A program made the translations under genes and the position numbers. The notes under the pieces are model-generated. The model was given only the letters and a program-made list of their open reading frames with translations. It was not told the DNA's origin and ran no database searches. Of a stretch of 18,988 nucleotides of DNA, positions 1-7,945 are shown piece by piece; the first letter of the stretch is position 1; every line of letters begins with the position of its first letter. The DNA is from Giardia muris (Eukaryota; Fornicata; Diplomonadida; Hexamitidae): contig VDLU01000019.1 of NCBI GenBank assembly GCA_006247105.1, positions 1-18,988 on the forward strand, in the 5' to 3' direction.

Positions 1-177
1 GGGGGGAGGGCGAGAGGCCCCAAATCGGACGGGGAGGAGGCCCCTCCGAACGGCCCCTCCCCCTCGGTCTTCCTCCCCCCCCCTCGCCCGGTCCTGAACG
101 AAGTGCCGTCGCAGGGAGGGGAGTGAGCTGGGGAAGAAGGACCACAACCCCACCTAGAGACCTTCAATAAGTGGCCC
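1..177. other. 3' end of an rDNA intergenic spacer
   Basis: This is the tail of the spacer that precedes operon copy 1. It aligns base for base, apart from small indels, with about 7615-7796. It opens inside the last monomer of the 72-bp composite repeat (the CAAATCGGACGGGG word is at 24-37), so the window begins in mid-array. Positions 96-177 belong to the long direct repeat that carries the promoter-like element. No protein gene is supported here. Confidence 0.9.
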
Positions 178-210
178 AAAGATGGAGGCCGATTTTCGGC
201 TACTATAGGG
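178..210 (+). promoter_or_regulatory. Promoter-like element upstream of SSU copy 1
   Basis: This 33-bp block ends in GGCTACTATAGGG and contains the small inverted repeat GCCGA-TTT-TCGGC. It lies 115 bases before the SSU. The same block recurs at 6938-6970, 7075-7107 and 7797-7829. Its position just before the first rRNA gene, and its repetition in the spacer, are what is expected of an RNA polymerase I core promoter with spacer-promoter duplicates. The start site itself is not shown by the sequence; transcription from the GGG run is a guess. Confidence 0.55.
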
Positions 211-325
211 AAGGCACGACGAGGCCGGACCGGGACGAGAAGACCCACCCGACGACGAGTGTGGATCGTACGACGAGAGGACGGAAGGGCCGGCCCACAA
301 CGGACGGATCGACCGATCGACAGAC
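211..325 (+). other. Presumed 5' external transcribed spacer, copy 1
   Basis: A GC-rich leader between the promoter-like element and the mature SSU. It is almost identical to 7830-7945. It contains several GACGAG words and a GATCGACCGATCGAC near-direct repeat just before the SSU. It carries no rRNA landmark and no ORF that differs from chance, so it is read as leader RNA removed during processing. Its 5' edge depends on the unproven start site. Confidence 0.55.
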
Positions 326-1736
326 ATCCGGTTGATCCTGCCGGAGTACTACGCTACCCCCAAGGACAAAAGCCATGCAAGCGGACACGAGGTATGAAGT
401 GGCGGACGGCTCGGTACAACGGTACGAGTCTGACCGGGGGTGAAGGCTAGACGGATACCGCTGGCAACCCAGCGCCAAGACGAGTGCTCAAGAGCGGGGA
501 AGGAAAGCACGCGATGGAGCGAATGCCCGGATGAGGTTCCGAGGTATTACCTAGTCGGTAGAGTAGTGGTCTACGGAGGGGATGATGCCTGGCGGAGGAT
601 CAGGGTTTGACTCCGGAGAACGGGCCTGAGAGACGGCCCGTACATCCAAGGACGGCAGCAGGCGCGGAACTTGCCCAATGCGTGAAGGCGTGAGGCAGCA
701 ACGGGGATCCATGAAATGGGAAGACTGGGGGGTAGATGACCCAGCACAAGTCGAGGAAAGGTCTGGTGCCAGCAGCCGCGGTAATTCCAGCTCGGCAGGC
801 GTCGTACGGCGCTGTTGCAGTTAAAACGTCCGGAGTCGAGACGTCCAGCCGGGAGGAAAGAGGAGCGCTTAAGGCGGGAGTGAGTACGAGAAAGCCGGAC
901 GGACATGAAGTGAATGGGTAAGGGCATGTGATTGGTGGGGGACGGGTAAATAGGATGATCCGACCAAGACAGACAAAGGCGTAGGCACTTGCCAAGACCA
1001 TATCAGTCGAACCAGGACGAAGCCCGGGGGCGAGAGGCGATTAGACACCACGTATTCCCGGGCGTAAACGATGCCACCGAGAGACTGGCCAGGTCGTCAG
1101 GATCGAAGGGAAACCGATCAGGGTACGGGCTCTGGGGGGAGTATGGCCGCAAGGCTGGAACTTGAAGGCATTGACGGAGGGGTACCACCAGACGTGGAGT
1201 CTGCGGCTCAATTTGACTCAACGCGAACACTTACCAGGCCCAGACGTACGGAGGATCGACGGTTGAGAGGACCTTCGTGATCGTACGAGTGGTGGTGCAT
1301 GGCCGTTCACAGCCCGTGGCTTGAGCCGTCTGCTTGACTGCGACAACGAGCGAGACCCTAACCTGGATGGGACCGCCAATGGTGAATGGAGGAAGGTGGG
1401 GCGATAACAGGTCTGTGATGCCCTTAGACGCCCTGGGCTGCACGCGTACTACACTGTGGGGATGAAACCACGTCGAGTTGTGAAGCTTGATGAGATCAAA
1501 CCCCCACGTGGTTGGGATCGTGGGACTGGAACGTCCTCGTGAACCTGGAATGTCTAGTAGGCGTAGGTCATCAATCTACGCCGGATACGTCCTGCCCCTT
1601 GTACACACCCCGTCGCTCCTACCGATGGGTCTTCTGGCGAGCTCCTGGAGGATGAACCGAACAGGGACGAACCGCGAGGCTTGGAGGAAGGAGAAGTCGT
1701 AACAAGGTATCCGTAGGTGAACCTGCGGATGGATCC
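326..1736 (+). rRNA. Small subunit (16S-like) rRNA, copy 1, indel-damaged
   Basis: This is the structural RNA of the small ribosomal subunit. It starts with the universal ATCCGGTTGATCCTGCC 5' end and finishes at GTAGGTGAACCTGCGGATGGATCC. The 530 loop (GTGCCAGCAGCCGCGGTAA) is at 766-784. At about 1.41 kb it is far shorter than the usual eukaryotic 1.8 kb, as in Giardia. Compared with copy 2 it has net 18 fewer bases: 19 deleted, 1 inserted, and no substitution that I could find. The decoding-site helix 44 reads GTACACACCCCGTC at 1601-1614 instead of the universal GTACACACCGCCCGTC. Real RNA with this change would not be expected to work, so most differences are probably sequencing or assembly errors; a damaged copy is the alternative. 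Confidence 0.96.
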
Positions 1737-1775
1737 ATCGAGAGGGAAGGTACGAGGATGAAGGCAATGAGATAC
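1737..1775 (+). other. Internal transcribed spacer 1, copy 1
   Basis: A spacer of about 39 bases between the SSU 3' end and the 5.8S start, very short by eukaryotic standards and close to the length known in Giardia. One G is missing relative to copy 2 (GAGATACGC against GAGATGACGC). Confidence 0.75.
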
Positions 1776-1901
1776 GCGACCCGGTGGATGCCTTGGCTCG
1801 GGGGACGATGAAGGACGTGGCTGACGACGATACTCGATGTGGTCCAAGCACGTGACATCGATCTTCGAATGGATCATCGGGGTGGTGGGGTGATCTACGA
1901 A
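1776..1901 (+). rRNA. 5.8S rRNA, copy 1
   Basis: This is the 5' LSU-associated RNA. It is recognised by a 5' portion GCGACCCGGTGGATGCCTTGG, matching the eukaryotic CGGTGGATCACTCGGCTC region. The conserved GATGAAGGACGTGGC corresponds to GATGAAGAACGTAGC, and a 3' ATCTTCGAATGGATCATCG corresponds to CACTTCGAACGCAC. The length is about 126 nt, shorter than the usual 155-160 and in keeping with Giardia. It is a separate gene flanked by two spacers, not fused to the LSU as in microsporidia. The exact ends are estimated from homology and may move by 5-10 bases. Confidence 0.82.
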
Positions 1902-1961
1902 CTGGGTTGTTCGAGGGGTTGAACGATGGGGAATGAGATGAGGATCCCCCCCACTCCGATG
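1902..1961 (+). other. Internal transcribed spacer 2, copy 1
   Basis: About 60 bases with a homopolymer of C near 1945. The run is one base shorter than in copy 2. The boundary with the LSU is estimated from the position of the TTAAGCATATCA landmark. Confidence 0.65.
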
Positions 1962-3662
1962 AAGATGACGGGTGGAACTTAAGCATATCAGTACGCCCAG
2001 GAGAAGACACCAACCGGGATTCCTTGATTAGCGGCGAGCGATCCAGGAGTAGTCCGACCTCGAAGCGATGAGCGTTGTGAGGACTGGGGGATGTCCTAAA
2101 CCCGAAGATGGGTTGAAACCCACACCAAGGAGGGTGCCAGTCCCGTAGGGATGGACACAACCCCAACGACGAGTACCTCTGCTTGAGAGTGTAGAGGGAA
2201 GAGGAGGTGGTACCCTTCTAAGGCTAAATACCGCCCCGAGACCGATAGAGGACCAAGTATGCGAACGAAAGTGAGAAGGATGCCGACCCAGGCACGTCAA
2301 AAGACCCTGAACCCGGGAGGCGACTCCCGACCTGTCGATGATCGATTGGTCGGGCCCGTCTCGAAACACGGACCGAGGAGTTAGGACCGATCGCGAGTCA
2401 TGTGGCAAAGGGAAGTCAAGACTTCAAGGGCCCCTTACAAGGGCAGAGCGATCGGTCCTAGACCGAAAGGTGGTGATCTACACTTGACCAGGGTGAAGCA
2501 GACGAAAGCCTGGTGGAGGCCCATCCCGGTGCTGACGTGCAAATCGCTCGGTCGAGTTGAGTGTAGGGGCGAAAGACTCATCGAACCACCTGGTAGCTGG
2601 TTACCTCCGAAATGTCTCCCAGGATAGCCGACATCATGAACAGCTGCCCTAGGTAAGGCCACGATCGGTGGGAGTAGGGAGGTCACTCCTTATCCACCCC
2701 TCGAACCATGAACAAGGGTGGAGCGGGGCCAACTTGTGTGGGCCCCCTCAACAGTGTTGATGTCGAGTGGGCCTCTCCTGGTAAGCAGGACGGGCAAGAC
2801 GGGATGAACCGACAGTCGGGGGAAGGTGTGGAAGTGTATGCTCGATCAAACGGTGTCCGTCGATCGTGACAGCTGGAAGGTGGCCTTAACAGTAGGAAGC
2901 CTCTAAGGAGTGTGTAACAACCCACCAGCCGAATCGAGGGGCCCGGAAAATGGAACACGCCGAAGCATACGATCGGAACCCGACCGAGATGTGTCTCGGG
3001 TAGGAGGTCGTCATGATCGAGTCGAAGCCATGGGGTGACACGTGGTGGATCGAGTCATGATTGCTGATCTCGGTAGTAGTAGCCATTACTCCATCTGGAG
3101 GCCTGACGTGGAGATGGGTTCCGTATCCCTGTCGATCAGATACGGGTGACACGATCCTAAGTCCGATGGTGTACGCCGTACCATGGGTCATCCTCACAGG
3201 ACGATAGGGCTGACCGGTTAACATCCCGGTGGTATGATGGGGTCTTGGTGACATCCTTTCACAACGGTACATGAACGAAGCACATGGTGGAGTCATCCCG
3301 TCCTACCCCAGTCCCCCATGGCCAGTAGTACTTCAGGTCGTGCATGGCCATGATGGATCACATGTCCCTTCGGTCATCCATGAAACCCGTTGTGTCCCCC
3401 CCATCCTGATCGTACCACAACCGCAACAGGACTCCAAGGTGATCAGCCTCTAGGCGGGAGAGACCATGACTCAGGGAAGTCGGCAAACTAGCTCCGTAAC
3501 CTCGGGAGAAGGAGTGGCTCTGATCGATCAGAACCGGCACGGACCGAGGATCCCGACTGTCTACTAACAACATAGCGTCGTGCCAGTCGTCATGGATGCG
3601 TACACGACGTGATTTCTGCCCAGTGCCATGACCGTCACCATGAAGAGGTTCATCCAAGCCCT

Positions 3663-3714
<52 letters not shown>

Positions 3715-4157
3715 GGGTAATTTCCGACGTGCATGAATGGATCAACGAGGATCCCACTGTCCCAAGTCATGCCTCCGTGAACCTACAGACCCGGGAACGG
3801 GCGGGTGTTGGTCGGCGGGGCAAGAAGACCCTTTTGAGCTTGACTCCAATCCGATCCTGGGGGATGGGATCATCGGTGCAGCATACAGGGGAGGCCGCTT
3901 CCATGAGATACCCTGACGTTGTTCACCATCCCACTCACCGACTTACATCGGCACACGGTCGGATGGGAGTTTGGCTGGGGCGGCGCGCCTGCTAGATCAC
4001 ACCGCAGGCGTCCTATGGTAAGCTCAGTGAGGTCGGAAACCTCACGTGGAGCATAAGGCATAAGCTTACTTGACTAGTACCCCCTGTCCCGGTACTTGCC
4101 GTGAAAGCGTGGCCTAACGATCCTTCAACCGCTCCGGTAATCCGAGCGTGGAGGTGA

Positions 4158-4201
<44 letters not shown>

Positions 4202-4203
4202 CC

Positions 4204-4247
<44 letters not shown>

Positions 4248-4296
4248 CCGTCCGCATGCATCGGTGCGGAAGCGTCGGATTGTTCACCCGTCTAAG

Positions 4297-4340
<44 letters not shown>

Positions 4341-4643
4341 TCCTACCGACCATCTCCATGCGTCCAGTACGTCGGGTCAGTACGAGAGGAACACCCGTCG
4401 CGAGCCTCCGATCTCCCGGTTGTTTGACTTGACAGTGCCGGTCTGTCGCGCTCGGGGACTAGCACTGAACGCCTCTAAGTGTCCATCCCACCTACTCGCA
4501 TGGGTTGAGGGGCTTCCCCTCGATTCGCCCGGGTTGACGACCCTTTTCTCCGACCTACTGTACGGCGTGGAGCTTCTTGCGACCGCCTGAGGTTTGGTTC
4601 GGGTTGGCATTCCCCCCGAGCCCCGAGGGTCGAAGACCTGAGG
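1962..4643 (+). rRNA. Large subunit rRNA, copy 1, indel-damaged
   Basis: This is the structural and catalytic RNA of the large subunit. Landmarks in order are CTTAAGCATATCAGTA near the 5' end, TTGATTAGCGGCGAGCG, GCTAAATACC, the helix 71 site ACTCTCTTAAGGTAGCC at 3686-3702, GACCCTTTTGAGCTTGACTC near 3827, the peptidyl-transferase segment CCACAGGGATAACTGGCTTG near 4169, and the sarcin-ricin loop AGTACGAGAGGAAC near 4379. It is about 2.7 kb, the size of a bacterial 23S, because the eukaryotic expansion segments are minimal. It is 16 bases shorter than copy 2, all by single-base deletions and with no substitution found. The 3' end is set from the recalled 2698-nt length and could be up to about 60 bases earlier, since a G-rich IGS-type repeat starts here. 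Confidence 0.94.
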
Positions 4644-4925
4644 GGGTGAGGGAAGGGCCGGAACAACCCCCCCGAGGTCGTGAGACCCGAAGGGGGGCCG
4701 GAAGCGAGGCCCCCGCCCGAGGAAGACCTGAAGGGGGTGAGGGCATCCCCGTCATACCAGGGGGGTGGGAAGGGCTCCCCTCCGGTCGTGGGACCAGGGG
4801 GTGAGGGCCCCCGGTCGTAAGGGGGCATCCCCGAGGGGTGAGACTTGAGGCGCCGAGGGTCATACCAGGGGGGGTGAGGGCCCCAAGGGGGGCGTCCCCC
4901 GCCCGGATCGACCTGAAGCGAGATC
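4644..4925. repeat. G-rich degenerate repeat block of the IGS, copy 1
   Basis: A strongly G-rich stretch built of reshuffled words: GAAGACCTGAGGGGGTGAG at 4632-4650 and GAAGACCTGAAGGGGGTGA at 4722-4740, GTCGTGAGACCCGAAGGGG and GTCGTGGGACCAGGGGG, and GTCATACCAGGGGGG twice. The block begins at the LSU 3' boundary. It may hold the 3' external spacer and termination signals, but no T-run terminator is visible. No gene is supported. Confidence 0.65.
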
Positions 4926-6150
4926 AGACCCCCGTGGGTCGAAGGCCCGGGTACGGGGCCTACAGAAGGATACCAGATTTGGAACGGTTACAGTGGATTT
5001 TGGATCCGGACTCGAGATCAAAAGACCGGAGGGGCGAGGGCGGGTCCGCGGGTCCCTCGAACGGGGGTCGTACAGGGGTCCCCCGTGGGCCCACGGCCGT
5101 CCCCCTGGGCACGGAACGGATCGGGGTCCATGCCCTGGCCCGGGAGTCCACATGGGTCCTCACGGGGGCCTTCCCTCCAGGGGTCATTCGAGGTGTCCCC
5201 GGGGGTCCCCTGGGTCCATGGGGCCCTTGAAGTCCTTCAAGATGAACGGGGACGGGGGGCCCGGTCCCTCACGGGGTGGGCCCTCACACGGGGGGACTCA
5301 TGGCTCCATCGGGGACTGGGGTCCGACCCCCCCGCCCTCCTTCGAGGGGCCGGGTCATCGGACCATGTGGTCATATGGATGGGCCTTCGGGGGGCACGGT
5401 CCCCTCGGGGGTGGGTCATCGAATGGGATGGGGGACTATCTTCCCCCTTCCATAGCCCGTGGGGTCCCCCTCGAGTCCTCCATGAACGGGGTCACATGGG
5501 GCCTTCAGAGGGTCTCCTGGGCCCGGGCCGAACAGGGGATTCCCGTGGGGTCCGACTCCCCCTTGAATCTCTGGGGGTCTCGAGCGGGGACCCAGATCCA
5601 CGCCCCACAGGTCCATGGACCTTCATGGTGGGGGGGTGGTCCATCATACGGATGGGGGTTCCTTCGGTCGGGGGTCCGTCCGGTCCTCACGGGACAGGAT
5701 CCAGGGGGCCTTCACGTCCCCTCATACGGGCCACATGGACCGGGTCATCAGGGGGATCCGGGTCATCATATGGGGCCCGGGCCTCATATCCATGGACGGG
5801 GACTCCCCCACGGGGCGGGCCCCCTTCATCGATCGGGTCCCTCACGGATCCTTCAGAGGGTGAAGATCGGACACGGCCATGGGACTTTCAGGCCCCCACG
5901 GGTCATCGGACGGACGATCGAACGGGCCCCCGAGGGCACGAGTAGAGGTAGTGGGTCCATGGGGCCCGGGACGACGCTCATCATTCCAGACGGGAGGGAA
6001 CCCTTCCCGCTTTCTCCTTCATTCAAGTTTAGGACCGGAGGGGCGCCGAAGCGACGGGCCCCCTCAGAGGGGGACCGAAGGGGCGGCCCGAAGGGCGAGG
6101 CCACTGTGGGCACCGGCACTGACTGGGCGTGTCTGCGTCCCCGGGCGGCC
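4926..6150. other. G/C homopolymer-rich IGS core, copy 1
   Basis: About 1.2 kb dominated by runs such as GGGGTC, CCCCC and ATGGGG, with G runs favoured on the plus strand. Stop codons are rare because of the composition, so a 470-codon open frame crosses it (4993-6405). The matching stretch in copy 2 changes frame at several one-base indels and its predicted product is Gly/Pro/Arg/Ser-rich, so I do not call it a gene. Apart from scattered ATGGGGCC and CCATGG words I see no defined element. Confidence 0.7.
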
Positions 6151-6152
6151 CG

Positions 6153-6566
6153 CGTCTCCGTGTCCCTCGCATCTCTCGCATCTCCCGCGTCTCTCATCAC
6201 CTCTCATCACTTATTATCGTCCCTTATCGTGTCTCGTGTCCCTTATCGTCTCTTATCATCTCTTATCGTCCCCCGTCATCTCTCATCGCTCTCATCGCGT
6301 CCCCAGCCCCCCCACTCCTCTCGTGGATCCCCCTGGCCCCTCTCATGCCCCCCATGGATCCTCATGCCCTCTCATGCCATCTCATGGCCCCCCATGCCCC
6401 CCTGACTCCTCTTGAATCACCTCGTGGCCCCCCTCTCAGGCCTCCCCCTTCCTCCCTCAGCCCTCCCCACGCCTGCACACACTCCCCCCCATCCCTCTAC
6501 CACGTCGGGGAGCCCTCTCCCACATCCGTCTGACTCGTCCCCCCAACCCCCAGGTCTCCAGATCCT
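6153..6566. repeat. Pyrimidine-rich tract with TCTCATC/TCTTATCG microsatellite, copy 1
   Basis: The plus strand switches here from G-rich to C/T-rich. Positions 6171-6300 are a degenerate run of TCTCATC, TCTTATCG and CCCTTATCGT words. They are followed by TCTCATG-CCCCCC words to about 6410 and a C-rich tail. The same tract is in copy 2 at 13823-14239. It has no coding signal. Its place just before the AT-rich hairpin suggests a structural or regulatory role in the spacer, which is inference. Confidence 0.75.
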
Positions 6567-6598
6567 CCTGGATTAATATTTACTAATGAAAATCCAGG
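6567..6598. promoter_or_regulatory. AT-rich hairpin in the IGS, copy 1
   Basis: A perfect 8-bp inverted repeat, CCTGGATT (6567-6574) and AATCCAGG (6591-6598), encloses a 16-base AT-rich loop containing TAATATTTACTAATG. It is the only clearly AT-rich island in a GC-rich spacer. It sits where the pyrimidine tract ends and plus-strand G-richness resumes. It is preserved exactly in copy 2 (14240-14271). A replication origin, fork barrier, terminator or promoter are all possible; the sequence alone does not decide. Confidence 0.5.
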
Positions 6599-6937
6599 GG
6601 AATCCCGGACAATAGAGGGTTCGATCCATCATCTCGTCCCATGGGACTCCCGTCCCCCCTGCACCCTTCGACGGTGTTACGTGACTGTGCACGCAGTGGG
6701 AGGGCCGTGGGGGTCGTGGGGATGGCAGGAGACTTGCATGGGGTCATCCTTGGGGACGGGTCGAGAGGGATGGAGGGGCCACCTAAGGGCCTTGTGGGGG
6801 CCTATGAGCGATCTTTGGGGGGTCGGGAGGCTCCCGGGACGCTCCTGGGCCGGGGACGGGTCGAGGCCTGGTGGGCCATTTTTTGAAACTCGACTTCGGA
6901 CACCAACTTACACCTAAAATCGAGCAGAAAGTGCACG
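6599..6937. other. IGS between hairpin and first spacer promoter, copy 1
   Basis: A mostly G-rich stretch with a GTTACGTGACTGTGCACGC segment near 6676 and words such as GGGGACGGGTCGAG (6755 and 6853). Up to 6827 it matches 14272-14501; after that the downstream array edge diverges. Around 6881-6940 composition drops to mixed AT content (TTTTTTGAAACTCGACTTC), leading into the promoter-like element. No gene is seen. Confidence 0.6.
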
Positions 6938-6970
6938 AAAGATGGAGGCCGACTTTCGGCTACTATAGGG
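6938..6970 (+). promoter_or_regulatory. Spacer promoter-like element 1
   Basis: A copy of the 33-bp element found just upstream of the SSU, ending in CGGCTACTATAGGG and keeping the GCCGA...TCGGC inverted repeat. It lies about 975 bases upstream of SSU copy 2. Similarity extends downstream (AGGAGGAAGGCCGGGCCCC) but hardly upstream. It is read as a spacer promoter by its repetition only. Confidence 0.45.
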
Positions 6971-7002
6971 GAAGGAGGAAGGCCGGGCCCCGGGGGACGG
7001 GG

Positions 7003-7107
7003 GACGAAGTGCTGCCGCGGGGCGGGGAGGAGAAGGATCGGAGGGGTCACCTGGGGACCCTCAATAAGTGGACGAAAGGTGGAGGCCGACTTTCCGCTAC
7101 TGTAGGG
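7003..7107 (+). promoter_or_regulatory. Spacer promoter-like element 2 within a long direct repeat
   Basis: About 105 bp resembling 7714-7829 over its whole length: ACGAAGTGC, a G-rich AGAAGGA stretch, ACC-TCAATAAGTGG, then the 33-bp element at 7075-7107. The core here reads CCGCTACTGTAGGG. Two bases differ from the gene-proximal copy: the small inverted repeat is broken and TATAGGG becomes TGTAGGG. It may therefore be a weaker or decayed promoter. It lies immediately before the 72-bp repeat array. Confidence 0.5.
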
Positions 7108-7160
7108 GCCAGGAGGCCGGGGCCCGGGGGCCCGAAGGGGCGAGGCCGGCCGAGGGCCCG

Positions 7161-7653
7161 CCCCCCCTCAAATCGGACGGGGGGAGGGGCGAGAGGCCCC
7201 CAAATCGGACGGGGAGGAGGGCTCCAGGGCCCGCCCCCCCTCAAATCGAACGGGGGGAGGGGCGAGAGGCCCCCAAATCGGACGGGGAGGAGGGCTCCAG
7301 GGCCCGCCCCCCTCAAATCGAACGGGGGGAGGGGCGAGAGGCCCCAAATCGGACGGGGAGGAGGGCTCCAGGGCCCGCCCCCCTCAAATCGAACGGGGGG
7401 AGGGGCGAGAGGCCCCCAAATCGGACGGGGAGGAGGGCTCCAGGGCCCGCCCCCCTCAAATCGAACGGGGGAGGGGCGAGAGGCCCCCAAATCGGACGGG
7501 GAGGAGGGCTCCAGGGCCCGCCCCCCCTCAAATCGAACGGGGCGAGGGGCGAGAGGCCCCCAAATCGGACGGGGAGGAGGGCTCCAGGGCCCGCCCCCCC
7601 TCAAATCGAACGGGGGGAGGGGCGAGAGGCCCCCAAATCGGACGGGGAGGAGG
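7161..7653. repeat. Composite 72-bp tandem repeat array (about 7 copies)
   Basis: Each unit joins two related monomers of about 36 bp. Monomer A reads CAAATCGAACGGGGGGAGG then GGCGAGAGGCCCC; monomer B reads CAAATCGGACGGGGAGGAGG then GCTCCAGGGCCCGCC. The GGCTCCAGG word starts at 7220, 7293, 7364, 7436, 7507 and 7580, spacings of 71-73 bp. The last B monomer lacks it and continues into unique sequence. The shared CAAATCGRACGGGG start shows the 72-bp unit arose by duplication of a 36-bp ancestor. Slippage between copies would explain spacer length differences. It may act as an enhancer array upstream of the gene promoter (inference). Confidence 0.92.
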
Positions 7654-7796
7654 CCCCCTCCGAACGGCCCCCTCCCCCCTCGGTCTTCCTCCCTCCCCCC
7701 CTCGCCCGGTCCTGAACGAAGTGCCGTCGCAGGGAGGGGAGTGAGCTGGGGAAGAAGGACCACAACCCCCACCTAGAGACCTTCAATAAGTGGCCC
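7654..7796. other. Spacer between repeat array and gene promoter
   Basis: C-rich then mixed sequence linking the 72-bp array to the promoter-like element, equal to positions 38-177. Positions 7714-7796 are the upstream half of the long direct repeat shared with 7003-7074, including TCAATAAGTGG. The conserved upstream half may hold an upstream control element. Confidence 0.6.
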
Positions 7797-7829
7797 AAAG
7801 ATGGAGGCCGATTTTCGGCTACTATAGGG
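7797..7829 (+). promoter_or_regulatory. Promoter-like element upstream of SSU copy 2
   Basis: Identical to 178-210: AAAGATGGAGGCC, a GCCGA-TTT-TCGGC inverted repeat, then GGCTACTATAGGG. It stands 116 bases before the SSU. As the gene-proximal member of a repeated family it is the best candidate for the precursor-rRNA promoter. Confidence 0.55.
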
Positions 7830-7945
7830 AAGGCACGACGAGGCCGGACCGGGACGAGAAGACCCACCCGACGACGAGTGTGGATCGTACGACGAGAGGA
7901 CGGAAGGGCCGGCCCACAACGGACGGATCGACCGATCGACAGACC
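7830..7945 (+). other. Presumed 5' external transcribed spacer, copy 2
   Basis: A leader of about 116 bases matching 211-325, with one extra C immediately before the SSU (AGACCATCCGG against AGACATCCGG). No RNA landmark or gene is seen in it. Confidence 0.55.

Larger units (their letters stand above)
326..7945 (+). repeat. Full tandem rDNA repeat unit (7620 bp as written)
   Basis: The unit runs from the first base of SSU copy 1 to the base before SSU copy 2 and repeats from 7946. Its order is SSU, ITS1, 5.8S, ITS2, LSU, IGS. Correcting copy 1 against copy 2 adds 18 bases in the SSU, 2 in the ITS/5.8S, 16 in the LSU and 18 in the proximal IGS. That gives about 7.67 kb, close to the published Giardia muris unit as I remember it. 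Direct tandem arrangement with one transcription direction is normal for nuclear rDNA. Confidence 0.95.

Noticed and set aside
571..4061. Many open frames on both strands inside the SSU and LSU genes
   Set aside because: They overlap conserved structural RNA; shadow translation explains them fully. The same holds for copy 2.
4993..6405. A 470-codon open frame across the IGS of copy 1
   Set aside because: Composition makes stop codons rare. The equivalent stretch of copy 2 shifts frame at several one-base indels. The product is Gly/Pro/Arg/Ser-rich with no domain, and it runs into a pyrimidine microsatellite.
6618..6632. GGTTCGATCC resembling the T-arm/B box of a tRNA
   Set aside because: It is one base shorter than the usual box, with no D-arm, anticodon stem or acceptor pairing around it.
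7161..7653. A regular array resembling CRISPR repeats and spacers
   Set aside because: Both halves of each 72-bp unit are repeated and related; there are no unique spacers, and this is eukaryotic rDNA.
6871..7776. Open frames of 200-300 codons through the 72-bp repeats, both strands
   Set aside because: The period is not a fixed multiple of three (71-73 bp), the products are low-complexity PPPR/GRGG repeats, and the array lies in a promoter-bearing spacer.
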